From contig NZ_JAFCKH010000002.1 of NCBI RefSeq assembly GCF_018130505.1, positions 645,060 to 709,059 on the forward strand: 64,000 nt of DNA. Reading direction: 5' to 3'. Shown here piece after piece: positions 17,009 through 26,191 of the stretch. The stretch is from Bradyrhizobium tropiciagri. Lineage in GTDB: Bacteria; Pseudomonadota; Alphaproteobacteria; Rhizobiales; Xanthobacteraceae. Below the pieces are notes generated by a model. That model saw only the letters and a list, made by a program, of their open reading frames with translations. It searched no databases and was not told the DNA's origin. The position numbers and the translations under genes are program-made. How positions within the stretch are numbered: position 1 is the first letter of the stretch; each line of letters starts with the position of its first letter.

Positions 17009-18691
17009 TCAGGCCGCAGCCTTCTTCTCGTCGCGCAGCTCGCGGCGCAGGATCTTGCCGACATTTGTCTTCGGCAGGTCGGTCCTGAATTCGATCTGCT
17101 TCGGCACCTTGTAGGCTGTCAGCTGGGTGGTGCAATACTTGATGACGTCCTCGGCGGTGAGGTTCGGGTCCTTCTTGACCACGAAGGCCTTCACCGCCTC
17201 GCCGGACTTGGCGTCCGGCACGCCGATCACGGCGCATTCCAGCACGCCCGCATGGCTCGCGATCACTTCCTCGATCTCGTTCGGATAGACGTTGAAGCCG
17301 GAGACCAGGATCATGTCCTTCTTGCGGTCGACGATCTTGGTGTAGCCCCTCTCGTCCATGACGCCGATGTCGCCGGTGCGGAAATAACCGTCCGCCGTCA
17401 TCACGCGCGCGGTCTCATCGGGTCTGTTCCAATAGCCCGACATCACCTGCGGACCCTTGGCGCAGATCTCGCCGGCTTCGCCGAGCGGCAATTCATTGCC
17501 GTCGTCGTCGCGGATCGAGATCCAGGTCGACGGCACGGGCAGGCCGATGGTCCCGGAGAACTCGGTGATCGTGGCGGGATTGCAGGTCAGCGTCGGCGAG
17601 GTCTCCGACAGGCCGTAGCCTTCGGACAGCGAGACGCCGGTGACCTTCAGCCATTTGTCGGCGACCGGCTTCTGCGTCGCCATGCCGCCGCCATTGGCGA
17701 TCTTCAGCTTGGAGAAGTCGAGCTTGTCGAAGCCGGGCGTGTTCAGCAGGCCGTTGTAGAGCGTGTTGACCGCCGGGAAGAAGCTGACCTGGTATTTCGA
17801 CAGCTCCTTGACGAAGCCGGCCATGTCGCGTGGGTTCGGAATCAACAGATTGGTGCCGCCGGCCCGCATGCCGAGCAGATAGCACGCGGTCAGCGCAAAC
17901 ACGTGATAGAGCGGCAACGCGCAGACGATCACCATCTGCTCGACGATCGGCGGCTTTGCCAGCGCCGGCTGCAACCAGGCGTCGTTCTGCAGGACGTTGG
18001 CCAGGATGTTGCGATGGAGCAGGGTCGCGCCCTTGGAGACGCCGGTGGTGCCGCCGGTATATTGCAGGAAGGCGACGTCATCGAGCGTCAGCGCCGGCTT
18101 GTTGAGCCTGGTGGCGCGGCCGGCCGACAGCGCCTCGTTGAAGGTGACGGCGCCCGGGATTGACCAGGGCGGCACCATCTTCTTCACCCGGCGCACCACC
18201 AGATTGATGATCATGCCCTTGAGGCCGAGCAGGTCGCCCATGCTGCCGACGATGACTTGCTTCACCTGGGTGTTGGGGAGCACCTTCTGCACGGTGGTGG
18301 CGAAGTTCTCCAGCACGACGATCGCTTCGGCGCCGGAATCCTTCAGCTGGTGCTCGAGCTCTCGCGGGGTGTAGAGCGGATTGACGTTGACCACGGCAAA
18401 GCCGGCGCGCAGCACGGCGGCGGTTGCGATCGGGTACTGCAACACGTTCGGCATCATCAGCGCGACGCGCGCGCCCTTCTGCAGGCCCTTGCTCTGCAGG
18501 TAGGCGCCGAGCGCCGTCGACATCTCGTCGAGCTCGCGATAGGTGATCGCCTTGTCCATGCAGATGAACGCCTTGCGATCGGCGAACTTCTTGAAGCTCT
18601 CCTCCAGCAATTCGACCAGCGAGGAATATTGCGTGACGTCGATGTCGGCGGGCACGCCGGCCGGATAGTGCTTGAGCCAGATGCGCTCCAT
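17009..18691 (-). CDS. fadD: Long-chain fatty acid-CoA ligase
   Basis: Acyl-CoA synthetase of 560 residues that activates long-chain fatty acids for beta-oxidation or lipid synthesis. AMP-binding motifs are LQYTGGTTGVSKGA, the segment YGLSETSPTL and the FACS signature GYFRTGDIGVMDERGYTKIVDRKKDMILVSGFNVYPNE. The C-terminal catalytic lysine is in KTNVGKILRREL. Length and the N-terminal WLKHYPAGVPADID fit FadD well. It is likely membrane-associated on the cytoplasmic side and is followed closely by the DUF924 gene. Confidence 0.93.
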   Translation of the reverse strand: MERIWLKHYPAGVPADIDVTQYSSLVELLEESFKKFADRKAFICMDKAITYRELDEMSTALGAYLQSKGLQKGARVALMMPNVLQYPIATAAVLRAGFAVVNVNPLYTPRELEHQLKDSGAEAIVVLENFATTVQKVLPNTQVKQVIVGSMGDLLGLKGMIINLVVRRVKKMVPPWSIPGAVTFNEALSAGRATRLNKPALTLDDVAFLQYTGGTTGVSKGATLLHRNILANVLQNDAWLQPALAKPPIVEQMVIVCALPLYHVFALTACYLLGMRAGGTNLLIPNPRDMAGFVKELSKYQVSFFPAVNTLYNGLLNTPGFDKLDFSKLKIANGGGMATQKPVADKWLKVTGVSLSEGYGLSETSPTLTCNPATITEFSGTIGLPVPSTWISIRDDDGNELPLGEAGEICAKGPQVMSGYWNRPDETARVMTADGYFRTGDIGVMDERGYTKIVDRKKDMILVSGFNVYPNEIEEVIASHAGVLECAVIGVPDAKSGEAVKAFVVKKDPNLTAEDVIKYCTTQLTAYKVPKQIEFRTDLPKTNVGKILRRELRDEKKAAA

Positions 18692-18878
18692 GGTCGTGAT
18701 TCCCCTCTCTCAAATTCTGCCTGATGTCCCGGATTGCTTCCGGGTTGGTCCGGCCCTCGGGCCGCCGCGTGGCGGACCCTTTGCCGCCTTGTTTTAGGCA
18801 GTATTGAGCAATGCCACGGTCGATGGCAAGCCGCTGCGCGCTAACGACGCAATGGGTGACGGCGGGCCGGGTGGTCCG

Positions 18879-20306
18879 CTAGCTGGCCGGCTTGGCGTCG
18901 GCCTTCGGTTTGGCGGCAGCCTTGGGTTTCGCGGCGGGTTTTGTCGTGGCCGCCGGCTTGTCGACCGCAGGCTTTGCCGCAGCCGCGGGCTTGGCGGCCG
19001 GCTTGCTCGCGACCGGCTTCGCAACTGCGGCATCCGGCTTGGCATTGGCGTGGCGCGCCGGCTTGGCGTCACCCTTGGCAGTCTTGCTATCGCTCTTGGT
19101 CTCGGCTGCGTCGGGCTTGTTGACCCTGACGACGACGCGGGTGCGCTTGCCGCGCTTGACCGGCTGCAGCTTCTCGCTGTCGGCCTCGGTGGCCGCGATC
19201 AGCGCCGCGCCGGACTTGGTCGGACCGGTATAGACGATCACCGGCTCCGATGCCGCCGCCGGCAGCGCCAGCAGTTCCGAGGGCTTCGGCATCGCCGCCT
19301 GCAGACCGGTCGCGAAGAAGGCCATGCCGCCCTCGCCGCCGTTGCCCGAGCTGGCCACCGTGTCCTCCTGGTCCTCGTCGCTGGCCGGCCGCTTGTGCTT
19401 GCCGCCGCACATCTCCTCACGCAGGTTCGGCGGGGTGGTGTCGACGGGGACGAGGTTGTCGACGCTGCCGAGCGAGGGGCGCAGCCAGGTCATCCCTGAG
19501 CCGTTGAAGCCGCGATCCAGCAGCTGTGCGGCGCGGATCGCGCGCATGCGGCCGGAGGAGGCGCCGAGCACCACGGCGATCAGCCGCCTTCCGTCGCGCG
19601 TCGCCGAGGCCACGAGATTGTAGCCGGAGGCGCAGATGAAGCCGGTCTTGAAACCGTCGGCGCCGGGATAGCGTCCGATCAGCTTGTTGAAATTCGCGGT
19701 GACACGGCGGCCGAAGCGGATCGAGGGAATGTGGACGAAATATTCGTATTCGGGCAGGTCGCGAATGATGGCGCGGGCGAGGATCGCCATGTCGCGCGCC
19801 GAGGTGATCTGGCCGTCGGCGGGCAGGCCGTTCGGATTGACGTAGCTCGTTTGGGTCATGCCGAGCTTCTGCGCGGTCTGGTTCATCATCCCGGCGAAGC
19901 CGTCGACCGAGCCGCCGATGCCTTCGGCGAGCACCACGGCCATGTCGTTGGCCGACTTCACCAGCATCATCTTCAGCGCATTGTCGACGGTGACCTGCGT
20001 GCCCGGCCGGAAGCCCATCTTCGAGGGCGATTGCGCGGCCGCGGTCGGCGACACCGTGATCAGCGTGTCGAGCGACACGCGGCCCTGCTTCACCGCCGTC
20101 AGCGTCACATAGGCCGTCATCAGCTTGCTGAGCGAGGCCGGATACCACGGCATCGTCGCATTGTCGGCCTGCAGCACCTTGCCGCTGTCGGCTTCGATCA
20201 GCAGCAGCGCCTCGGCCGCGGCCATGCGCGGCAGCGCGATGGCGAGCATCGCGACGGCAAGAATCCATTTCAACGATGGGCGCAGCAACGGGCGAAGAAA
20301 GTGCAC
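18879..20306 (-). CDS. D-alanyl-D-alanine carboxypeptidase (PBP5/6-like)
   Basis: Low-molecular-mass penicillin-binding protein of 475 residues that trims stem pentapeptides of peptidoglycan. Serine-peptidase S11 motifs are S58-L-S-K61, SAN (in VKSANDMAV) and KTG (DGFKTGF). A GTG start at 20306 gives a short basic N-terminus and a signal peptide ending near MAAA. The longer frame upstream has no signal-like sequence. After the catalytic domain come about 170 residues of linker, ending in a long Lys/Ala/Pro tail (repeated AKPA, KPAA) that probably spans or contacts the cell wall. Confidence 0.88.
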   Translation of the reverse strand: MHFLRPLLRPSLKWILAVAMLAIALPRMAAAEALLLIEADSGKVLQADNATMPWYPASLSKLMTAYVTLTAVKQGRVSLDTLITVSPTAAAQSPSKMGFRPGTQVTVDNALKMMLVKSANDMAVVLAEGIGGSVDGFAGMMNQTAQKLGMTQTSYVNPNGLPADGQITSARDMAILARAIIRDLPEYEYFVHIPSIRFGRRVTANFNKLIGRYPGADGFKTGFICASGYNLVASATRDGRRLIAVVLGASSGRMRAIRAAQLLDRGFNGSGMTWLRPSLGSVDNLVPVDTTPPNLREEMCGGKHKRPASDEDQEDTVASSGNGGEGGMAFFATGLQAAMPKPSELLALPAAASEPVIVYTGPTKSGAALIAATEADSEKLQPVKRGKRTRVVVRVNKPDAAETKSDSKTAKGDAKPARHANAKPDAAVAKPVASKPAAKPAAAAKPAVDKPAATTKPAAKPKAAAKPKADAKPAS

Positions 20307-20511
20307 GAGTCCGGTTCCGGTCCTTTGAGACCCGCCTCGAAGAAGGAAGGAGGTCTTCGCGAATGTGACGTCGGGTTTCAAGCGTGTCCGGGGCCGCTTT
20401 GCGGCAATGCAAACCCTATACCGGCTTGCCAGTCGAGAACAGAGGCCGCCCAACTTAATCGTGGACGAAACAGGCTGAATTTCGGCAGCCGCCTCAATTG
20501 GAAAGCTGGAA

Positions 20512-22290
20512 TCATGGTGCCTCGATACTGGCCCGTGCCTGGTCCTGCACCATGAACTGGGCGCGCGCGAGTTCGGCAAAACGCCCGCCTTTCGCCACCA
20601 GTTCATCGAAAGTTCCGCTTTCGATCACGCGTCCCTGGTCGAACAGCAGGATGCGGGTGGCGTGGCGGATGGTGGAGAGGCGGTGCGCGATCACGAAGGT
20701 GGTGCGGCCCTTCATCACTTCATCGAGAGCAGCGTTAACCTTTGCCTCGGTGACGGCATCGAGCGCGCTGGTCGCCTCGTCGAGGATCAGGATCGGCGGA
20801 TCCTTCAGCAGCGCGCGCGCGATCGACAGCCGCTGACGTTCGCCGCCCGACAGCATGCGGCCGCGCTCGCCGGCATGGGTGTCGAACTTCTTCTCGCTGC
20901 GCTCGATGAAATCCAGCGCCTGCGCGCGGCTGGCTGCGGTCCGCAGTTCCTCGTCGGTGGCGTCGGGCTTGCCGACGCGCAAATTCTCGGCGATCGAGCG
21001 GTTGAACAGCAGCGCCTCCTGGAACACGACGCCGATGTTCCGCCGCAGCGCGGTCAGCTTCAGCGCGCGGATGTCCATGCCGTCGATCTCGATGATGCCG
21101 GATTGCGGATCGAAGGCGCGATGCAGCAGCGCGATCGCGGTGGACTTGCCGGCGCCGGTCGAGCCGACCAGCGCGATGGTCTGGCCGGGCAGCGCGGTGA
21201 AGGACAGGTCCTCGATCGCCGGCCGCTTGCCGTCATAGGAGAACGAGACGTCCTTGAACTCGATCAGGCCGGACAGCCGTCCGGGATCGACCGCGTCGCG
21301 GCGGTCGCGCACCGCCGGCACCGCGTCGAGCACGTCGAAGAATTCCTGCAGGCGCGGCGCTTCCATGAACACGTTGTTGATGAAGCTCACGACCTGCTCG
21401 AGCTTCTGGATCAGCATGGTCGCGAACGAGACGAACATCACGATCTCGCCGACCGTGGTGAGATTCTGATTATGCAGCGCGATGCCGACGGTGAAGATCG
21501 CCAGCACCGTGATCGTGGTCGAAGCGCGGGTGATCACGGTGACCAGCGCCCACCACGACAGCACCGGCATCTGCACGGCGAGCAGCTTGTCGGCGACGAA
21601 GCGCAGGCCCTGCACCTCGGAATCGATCCGCACGAAGCTCTGCACCAGCGCGACGTTGCCGAGCGCGTCGGAGGCGCGCGCGGAGAGGTCGCTGTAGAAG
21701 GCCTCAACCTCGCTCTGCATGCCGTAGGTCTTGCGCACCACCAGCGTGGTCAGCACGGTGAACACGACGCAGAGGATGAACAGCAGCACCGCCAGCCGCC
21801 AGTTGATGTAGAGCGAGAGCGGCAGCAGCACGACCAGCGACATGATCGCGGCGAAATGTTCGCGGAAGAAGCCGAGCCAGAGCCGCCACAGCGCATCGGT
21901 GCCGTTCAGCATCACCTTCATCAGCCGTCCCGAATGGGTGCCGGAATGGAAGGTCAACGGCAGCTGCATGATGTGCTCGAAATAGCCGGTCAGCACCGCC
22001 TGGCGCTGGCGGTGCGCCAGGCGGTCGGCCTGCAACGCCACGAACGCGCTGCAGCCGATCGTGAACAGGCCGAACGCCACCCAGGCGGCAAGCAGCGGCC
22101 AGGCTGAATCGGTGGCGAACATTCCGGTGGCTGGCCGGCCCGACAGCACGTCGACGATCTTGCCGAACAGCACGGGCTCGGCGAACTGTGCGCCGGCGAG
22201 CAGCAGGTTGGCGGCGGCGAGGATCCAGCCGAGCCGCGCCTCCTTGCCGAGCAATTCCAGGACACGGGTGTAGAGGCGGATCATGGACAT
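20512..22290 (-). CDS. ndvA: Glucan-type ABC exporter, NdvA/ChvA-like
   Basis: Half-transporter of 592 residues with a six-helix membrane domain followed by an ATPase domain. Walker A is GSTGAGKST, the signature [10 protein letters not shown], Walker [13 protein letters not shown] and the switch His is in FVIAHRLST. The N-terminus [24 protein letters not shown] and [15 protein letters not shown] resemble NdvA/ChvA cyclic beta-glucan exporters. Cyclic glucan export in Bradyrhizobium uses a different polymer linkage, so the substrate is inferred. The ATG at 22290 is used; a TTG 45 nt upstream adds a basic leader of doubtful value. Confidence 0.75.
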   Translation of the reverse strand: MSMIRLYTRVLELLGKEARLGWILAAANLLLAGAQFAEPVLFGKIVDVLSGRPATGMFATDSAWPLLAAWVAFGLFTIGCSAFVALQADRLAHRQRQAVLTGYFEHIMQLPLTFHSGTHSGRLMKVMLNGTDALWRLWLGFFREHFAAIMSLVVLLPLSLYINWRLAVLLFILCVVFTVLTTLVVRKTYGMQSEVEAFYSDLSARASDALGNVALVQSFVRIDSEVQGLRFVADKLLAVQMPVLSWWALVTVITRASTTITVLAIFTVGIALHNQNLTTVGEIVMFVSFATMLIQKLEQVVSFINNVFMEAPRLQEFFDVLDAVPAVRDRRDAVDPGRLSGLIEFKDVSFSYDGKRPAIEDLSFTALPGQTIALVGSTGAGKSTAIALLHRAFDPQSGIIEIDGMDIRALKLTALRRNIGVVFQEALLFNRSIAENLRVGKPDATDEELRTAASRAQALDFIERSEKKFDTHAGERGRMLSGGERQRLSIARALLKDPPILILDEATSALDAVTEAKVNAALDEVMKGRTTFVIAHRLSTIRHATRILLFDQGRVIESGTFDELVAKGGRFAELARAQFMVQDQARASIEAP

Positions 22291-22380
22291 GCCGGCGGGA
22301 CTCTCAAGCGATCGGCGCCTGATCAGGCGGGACACGATCTAATCAGGGTTTGCGGTGAAGGGCCAGCGGCCTCCCCACGC

Positions 22381-22506
22381 CGTCGTCCTGGCGAAAGCCA
22401 GGACCCATAGCCACCGAATTTGATTGGTGGTGGGATCGCGGCCCTAGCGTCGCGCAACAATCAACGGCTGGGGTAATCGGTCCTGGCTTTCGCCAGGACG
22501 ACGGCG
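22381..22506. repeat. Palindromic intergenic repeat, family E
   Basis: The terminal arms CGTCGTCCTGGCGAAAGCCA and TGGCTTTCGCCAGGACGACG are perfect inverted repeats of each other. Each contains its own small hairpin (CCTGGC-GAAA-GCCAGG). About 85 nt of unrelated sequence lies between them. The element separates the NdvA-like and NMT1-like genes. Confidence 0.8.
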
Positions 22507-22518
22507 ACTCCTATGGCC

Positions 22519-23580
22519 TCAATTCACCAGTCGGCCGTCGATCGGCGGCAGGAACTGTTCGTCGAAGATCTCGGACAGATGCGGCGGCTTCTGGAATTTG
22601 AAGTCCTCGCCGAGCTGCTCGATCGAGCGCTCGAAGCGCGCCGGCTCGATGCCGCCGATGCCGTCGCGCTTCACCTCCGCGGTGAGGATGTTGTCGCGGA
22701 TGATGGCCTGCAGCCGCTCGAGCTCGAGGTCGCGCGAGCCGCCGTCCATCCGGCTCGCGACCTCGGTCGCGGCGCGGGCCGGGTCCTTGATTGAAAGATT
22801 GGTGCCGCCGATCACCGCGCGGATGAATCCCTTCACCGCCTCGGGCTTCGCCGCGGCGAGGTGCGGGCTGACGATCACGGCAAAGCCGTAGGCCTCGCAG
22901 CCATAATCGGCGAAGCGCAGCACCGCAAGATCGTCGGCGGGCACGCCGCGATCGCGCAGATTGATCGCCGACAGATAGGAGAAGCCGGTGACGGCATCGA
23001 CCTGCCCGGCGGAGAGCATCGGCTCGCGCACCGCGGCGCTGATCGTGCTCAGCTTCACGCTCGAGAGCTTGATGCCGTTCTGCCTGGCGACCGCCGGCCA
23101 CAGCCGGATCGACAGGTCGCCCTCGGCGACACCGAGGCTCTTGCCCGGCATGTCCGACAGCGCCTTGATGCCGCGGCTCTTGCGCGCGATGATCGCGTAG
23201 GGCGCCTGGTTGAACAGCACGAACACCGCCTTCACCGGCGAGGCGCCCTGTTTGTCGCGAAACCGGATCAGCGCGTTGATGTCGACCAGGGCGAAGTCGC
23301 TGGCGCCGTCGGCGACGCGCGCGATCGCATCCGCCGAGCTGGTGGCGACATTGGTGCCGACCGCGAGCCCTTCGGCGCTGAACAGGCCGCCGATCGTCGC
23401 CATCACGAACGGGGCGGCGGCGGCATCGAGCGGACGATCGAGCGTGAACTGGATGGTGACCGGCTGCGGCGGCGGATCGCTCTCGGCGCGCAGCGGCGCC
23501 GCGCCGGGCCACGCGCCGCCGCCAAGGCCGAGCACGACGGCCAGCATCAAGCGAAGGAAGGTGGGCCGACTTATCTGCAT
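22519..23580 (-). CDS. NMT1/THI5-like ABC substrate-binding protein
   Basis: Periplasmic binding protein of 353 residues with a Sec signal ending near APLRA/ESD. Features are VTIQFTLDRPLDAAAAPFVMA, DFALVDINALIRF and GIKALSDMPGKSLGVAEGD, which match the SsuA/TauA/THI5 class that binds sulfonates, nitrate or pyrimidines. The start ATG at 23580 sets the signal peptide. No permease or ATPase gene is adjacent, so it is an orphan receptor within this window, and its ligand is unknown. Confidence 0.82.
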   Translation of the reverse strand: MQISRPTFLRLMLAVVLGLGGGAWPGAAPLRAESDPPPQPVTIQFTLDRPLDAAAAPFVMATIGGLFSAEGLAVGTNVATSSADAIARVADGASDFALVDINALIRFRDKQGASPVKAVFVLFNQAPYAIIARKSRGIKALSDMPGKSLGVAEGDLSIRLWPAVARQNGIKLSSVKLSTISAAVREPMLSAGQVDAVTGFSYLSAINLRDRGVPADDLAVLRFADYGCEAYGFAVIVSPHLAAAKPEAVKGFIRAVIGGTNLSIKDPARAATEVASRMDGGSRDLELERLQAIIRDNILTAEVKRDGIGGIEPARFERSIEQLGEDFKFQKPPHLSEIFDEQFLPPIDGRLVN

Positions 23581-23829
23581 CACGTCTGCATCACGACATC
23601 CGGGTGGCGAGACAAAGTGCCGCGCCGGCTGCGCCTGTTTCATGACATCGAGCACGTCATGGCAAGCGTCAATTGCGGACATTCTGCCTCATGCAAGCTG
23701 AATGGCCGATGACTGCCACGATTTCGCCCGGGGTTGTTCAGCTTGCATTCGGGTTGCGGAACCCAATGTAGGCAAAGTGGTTAGCTACATGGTGGCCCGT
23801 CGGGCCAGCTCCCACAAAGGAAGACTGCA

Positions 23830-24267
23830 ATGTTTGCGCGAAAAGGTGTTTTTTCGTCCATTGGCCGCGCAGCCACGCTGGCAACGGTTGCCGCCGTGGC
23901 GTTGACGGCCGTTGAGCCGACGATGGCGTTCGCAGGCTCCGCTCAGGCGGGCAAGCCCGCCGCGGTCACCACGTCGCACGGCACCAGCGGTGCGACCGAC
24001 ATCAGCGCGCGCCGCCGTTATTATGGTGGTGGCGGTGCAGCCGCCGCGGCCGCGTTCGCCGGTATTGTCGGCACGGGTCTCGCGATCGCCGCGGCCCAGA
24101 GCCGCCGCGACTACTACGAAGACTCTTATGGTTACGCCCCGGGCTATTACGGCGGCGGACCGGTCTATTACGGCGGCCCGGCCTATTATGGCGGTGGACC
24201 GTACTATGGCGGATACGGTGGCTACGGCGGTTACCGCAGGTCGCAGCTGCCCTATACGCCGTACTGA
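23830..24267 (+). CDS. Secreted Gly/Tyr-rich protein
   Basis: Protein of 145 residues with a signal peptide ending near MAFA/GSAQ. It continues with a hydrophobic Ala/Gly segment (GAAAAAAFAGIVGTGLAIAAA) and then a C-terminal low-complexity part made of YYGGG and YGG repeats. Proteins of this look are common in Bradyrhizobium and are thought to be envelope-associated; function is unknown. An AAAGGAAG ribosome site precedes the ATG, and a strong terminator follows the stop. Confidence 0.75.
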   Translation: MFARKGVFSSIGRAATLATVAAVALTAVEPTMAFAGSAQAGKPAAVTTSHGTSGATDISARRRYYGGGGAAAAAAFAGIVGTGLAIAAAQSRRDYYEDSYGYAPGYYGGGPVYYGGPAYYGGGPYYGGYGGYGGYRRSQLPYTPY

Positions 24268-24293
24268 CATCGAAGCTTCTCGCAGCTGTCACA

Positions 24294-24321
24294 AACCCGC
24301 CGGCCGAGGCCGGCGGGTTTT
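24294..24321 (+). terminator. Rho-independent terminator
   Basis: The stem AACCCGCCGGCC / GGCCGGCGGGTT with a tiny loop is followed by TTTTC, 27 nt after the Gly/Tyr-rich gene. It precedes the HisE-like gene, which therefore needs its own promoter. Confidence 0.85.
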
Positions 24322-24379
24322 CTCGTTGTGGTGCGCGGCGTTAACACGCTGGCGACAGGTTTCGATTAGGCTCGTCAGT

Positions 24380-24781
24380 ATGAGTGATTCGATCGAGCGG
24401 CTTTATCGGGCGGTGATCGCGGCCAAGGATCTTGATCCGGCCACGTCACGCACGGCACGGCTGTTTCAGCGTGGCCCGGCGAAGATGGCCAAGAAGCTCG
24501 CCGAGGAAGCGATCGAGGTCGTGATCGACGCACTCGGCCGCAAGCCGGATGCCGTCGTGCGCGAAAGCGCCGACCTGCTCTACAACCTGGCCGTGATCTG
24601 GGCGCAGGCCGGCGTCAAGCCGGAGGACGTCTGGCGCGAGATGGAACGGCGCGAGCGTCTGCTCGGGATCGCGGAGAAGCTGCCGAAGACGCGGGTCAAG
24701 TTGCCCAAAACCGCGCCCGTTCCCGTGGTTCGGCGTCGAATTGTCGCGTTGGAAAGCTCCCTGCGCAAACGGCAGTCCTAA
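24380..24781 (+). CDS. hisE: HisE-like phosphoribosyl-ATP pyrophosphohydrolase
   Basis: Protein of 133 residues with the all-alpha NTP pyrophosphohydrolase fold of HisE. The metal-binding acidic residues are in KKLAEEAIEVVIDA and RESADLLYNLAVIW, followed by GVKPEDVWREMERR. HisE converts PR-ATP to PR-AMP in histidine synthesis. Here the gene stands alone instead of next to hisF, and has a basic C-terminal extension (TRVKLPKTAPVPVVRRRIV). It could be a second copy or a divergent relative with another nucleotide substrate. Confidence 0.78.
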   Translation: MSDSIERLYRAVIAAKDLDPATSRTARLFQRGPAKMAKKLAEEAIEVVIDALGRKPDAVVRESADLLYNLAVIWAQAGVKPEDVWREMERRERLLGIAEKLPKTRVKLPKTAPVPVVRRRIVALESSLRKRQS

Positions 24782-24844
24782 ATCGCCGAAAATCAGTTCA
24801 TTCCCGGCATGGACAAATCCGCTCCATGATGGTTCATCGCGGCC

Positions 24845-25426
24845 ATGCTGAAACGGATTTACGACTGGTGCATCGGCGCCGCCGACAAGCCCTACGCGCT
24901 CTGGATTCTCGCAGCGGTCGCTTTCGCTGAGAGCTCGTTCTTCCCGATCCCTCCCGACATCATGCTGCTGCCGATGTCGCTGGCGCGGCCGCAGCGGGCG
25001 TGGTGGTTCGCCACCGTCTGCACCATCGCATCCGTCGCCGGCGGCGTGGTCGGCTACGCGATCGGCGCGCTGCTCTACGACTCGCTCGGGCAGTGGCTGA
25101 TCCATCTCTACGGGCTGTCAGACAAGGTCGATGCGTTCCGTGCCTCCTACAACGAGTGGGGCGCGGTGATCATCCTGCTGAAGGGCCTGACGCCGATCCC
25201 TTACAAGCTCGTGACCATCACCTCGGGCTTCGCCGGCTACAACATCTGGCTGTTCGTCCTGTGCTCGATCGTCGCGCGCGGCGGCCGCTTCTTCTTCGTC
25301 GCGGTGCTGCTCAACCGCTATGGCGACACGATCCGCAAGGAGCTCGAGAAGCGGCTCGGCCTCTGGGTCGCGATCGGCGCCATCGTGCTGGTGCTCGGCT
25401 TCGTCGCCGCGTTCAAGCTGATCTAG
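24845..25426 (+). CDS. YqaA-type membrane protein (SNARE-assoc./DedA-like)
   Basis: Integral membrane protein of 193 residues of the YqaA/DedA-like group. Characteristic segments are AESSFFPIPPDIMLLPMSLARP near the N-terminus and KGLTPIPYKLVTITSGFAGYNIWLFVLCSIVARGGRFF in the centre. Relatives of the DedA superfamily take part in membrane lipid or proton-motive-force homeostasis. The specific role of YqaA is not known. It stands between the HisE-like gene and a secreted protein gene on the same strand. Confidence 0.9.
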   Translation: MLKRIYDWCIGAADKPYALWILAAVAFAESSFFPIPPDIMLLPMSLARPQRAWWFATVCTIASVAGGVVGYAIGALLYDSLGQWLIHLYGLSDKVDAFRASYNEWGAVIILLKGLTPIPYKLVTITSGFAGYNIWLFVLCSIVARGGRFFFVAVLLNRYGDTIRKELEKRLGLWVAIGAIVLVLGFVAAFKLI

Positions 25427-25473
25427 CGTCTGCTTGCTTTGCGGGGGGCTGGCTTCGCGTTACGCTCGCCGCA

Positions 25474-26016
25474 ATGGCTGATCGAATCGACAGGCTGAAC
25501 TCCGGCAGGGCGCGCGTTGTGATGGCGGGGCTGGCCCTGTCGATCACTCTGGCAACTCTCGACCGCGGCTGGGCGCAGGCAGCACCAGTGCTGGGCGTGC
25601 AGCCGGGCGCGCAACAACCGCTGCCGGCCGAGCCTCCGCCGCAGCAGATCGCGCCGGCGGCGGCCCCGGCCGAACGCGAGAACCCGGGGCTGATCAACGA
25701 AATCGGAAAGCTGTTCAAGCAGTCGGGCACGCCCTCGCAAGCGAGCCCCGGCGAGACCGTGAACGTCCTGCCGAACATCGCGCGTCCGTCCTCGATGGTG
25801 TCGGGGCGCACGGCCTGCGTCGTGGCGTCGAACGGCGCGCCGGACTGCAAGCTCGGCGCCGACCTGCTGTGCCAGAGCAAGGGCTTCAAGGAAGGCCGCA
25901 GCCTCGATATCTCCACCACCGAGAAATGCTCGCCGCTGGTCTATCTGCCCGGCCACAAGCGTGGCCCGAACGATTGCAAGGCCGAGAATTTCGTGACGCG
26001 GGCGCTCTGCCAATAG
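25474..26016 (+). CDS. Secreted protein of unknown function
   Basis: Protein of 180 residues from ATG 25474. A signal peptide (MAGLALSITLATLDRGWA) is followed by a Pro/Gln/Ala-rich linker. The conserved-looking C-terminal part has spaced cysteines: RTACVVASNGAPDCKLGADLLCQSKGF, TEKCSPL and NDCKAENFVTRALC. The cysteine pattern suggests disulfide stabilisation in the periplasm. No family function is recognised. It follows the YqaA gene by 47 nt and may be cotranscribed. Confidence 0.75.
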   Translation: MADRIDRLNSGRARVVMAGLALSITLATLDRGWAQAAPVLGVQPGAQQPLPAEPPPQQIAPAAAPAERENPGLINEIGKLFKQSGTPSQASPGETVNVLPNIARPSSMVSGRTACVVASNGAPDCKLGADLLCQSKGFKEGRSLDISTTEKCSPLVYLPGHKRGPNDCKAENFVTRALCQ

Positions 26017-26135
26017 CCTGGGCAGATTGATGTCTGGGATGCCAGACACCTGAGAAAAATCTGCTGTCCGGATGAGGTTTTATCATCCATTTCGCAGCGC
26101 CCAAACGCAATACTTGACAGTGGAAAGATTGCCCT

Positions 26136-26153
26136 GTTGGTATGATAGCCAAC
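26136..26153. promoter_or_regulatory. Inverted repeat upstream of NMO gene, candidate operator
   Basis: GTTGG and CCAAC arms flank TATGATAG, 39 nt before the start codon of the flavoenzyme gene. The centre resembles a -10 hexamer (TATGAT), so a bound repressor would block the promoter. A TTGACA at 26114-26119 is 21 nt from it, too far for a standard promoter. Confidence 0.4.
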
Positions 26154-26191
26154 ACATCGAGATCAACCGCTAGCCAGAGGATCCGCTCGCT

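Noticed and set aside
26114-26146. TTGACA and TATGAT as a sigma-70 promoter for the NMO gene
   Set aside because: The spacer is 21 nt, well above 16-18. TATGAT may still be a -10, but the TTGACA is not its partner.
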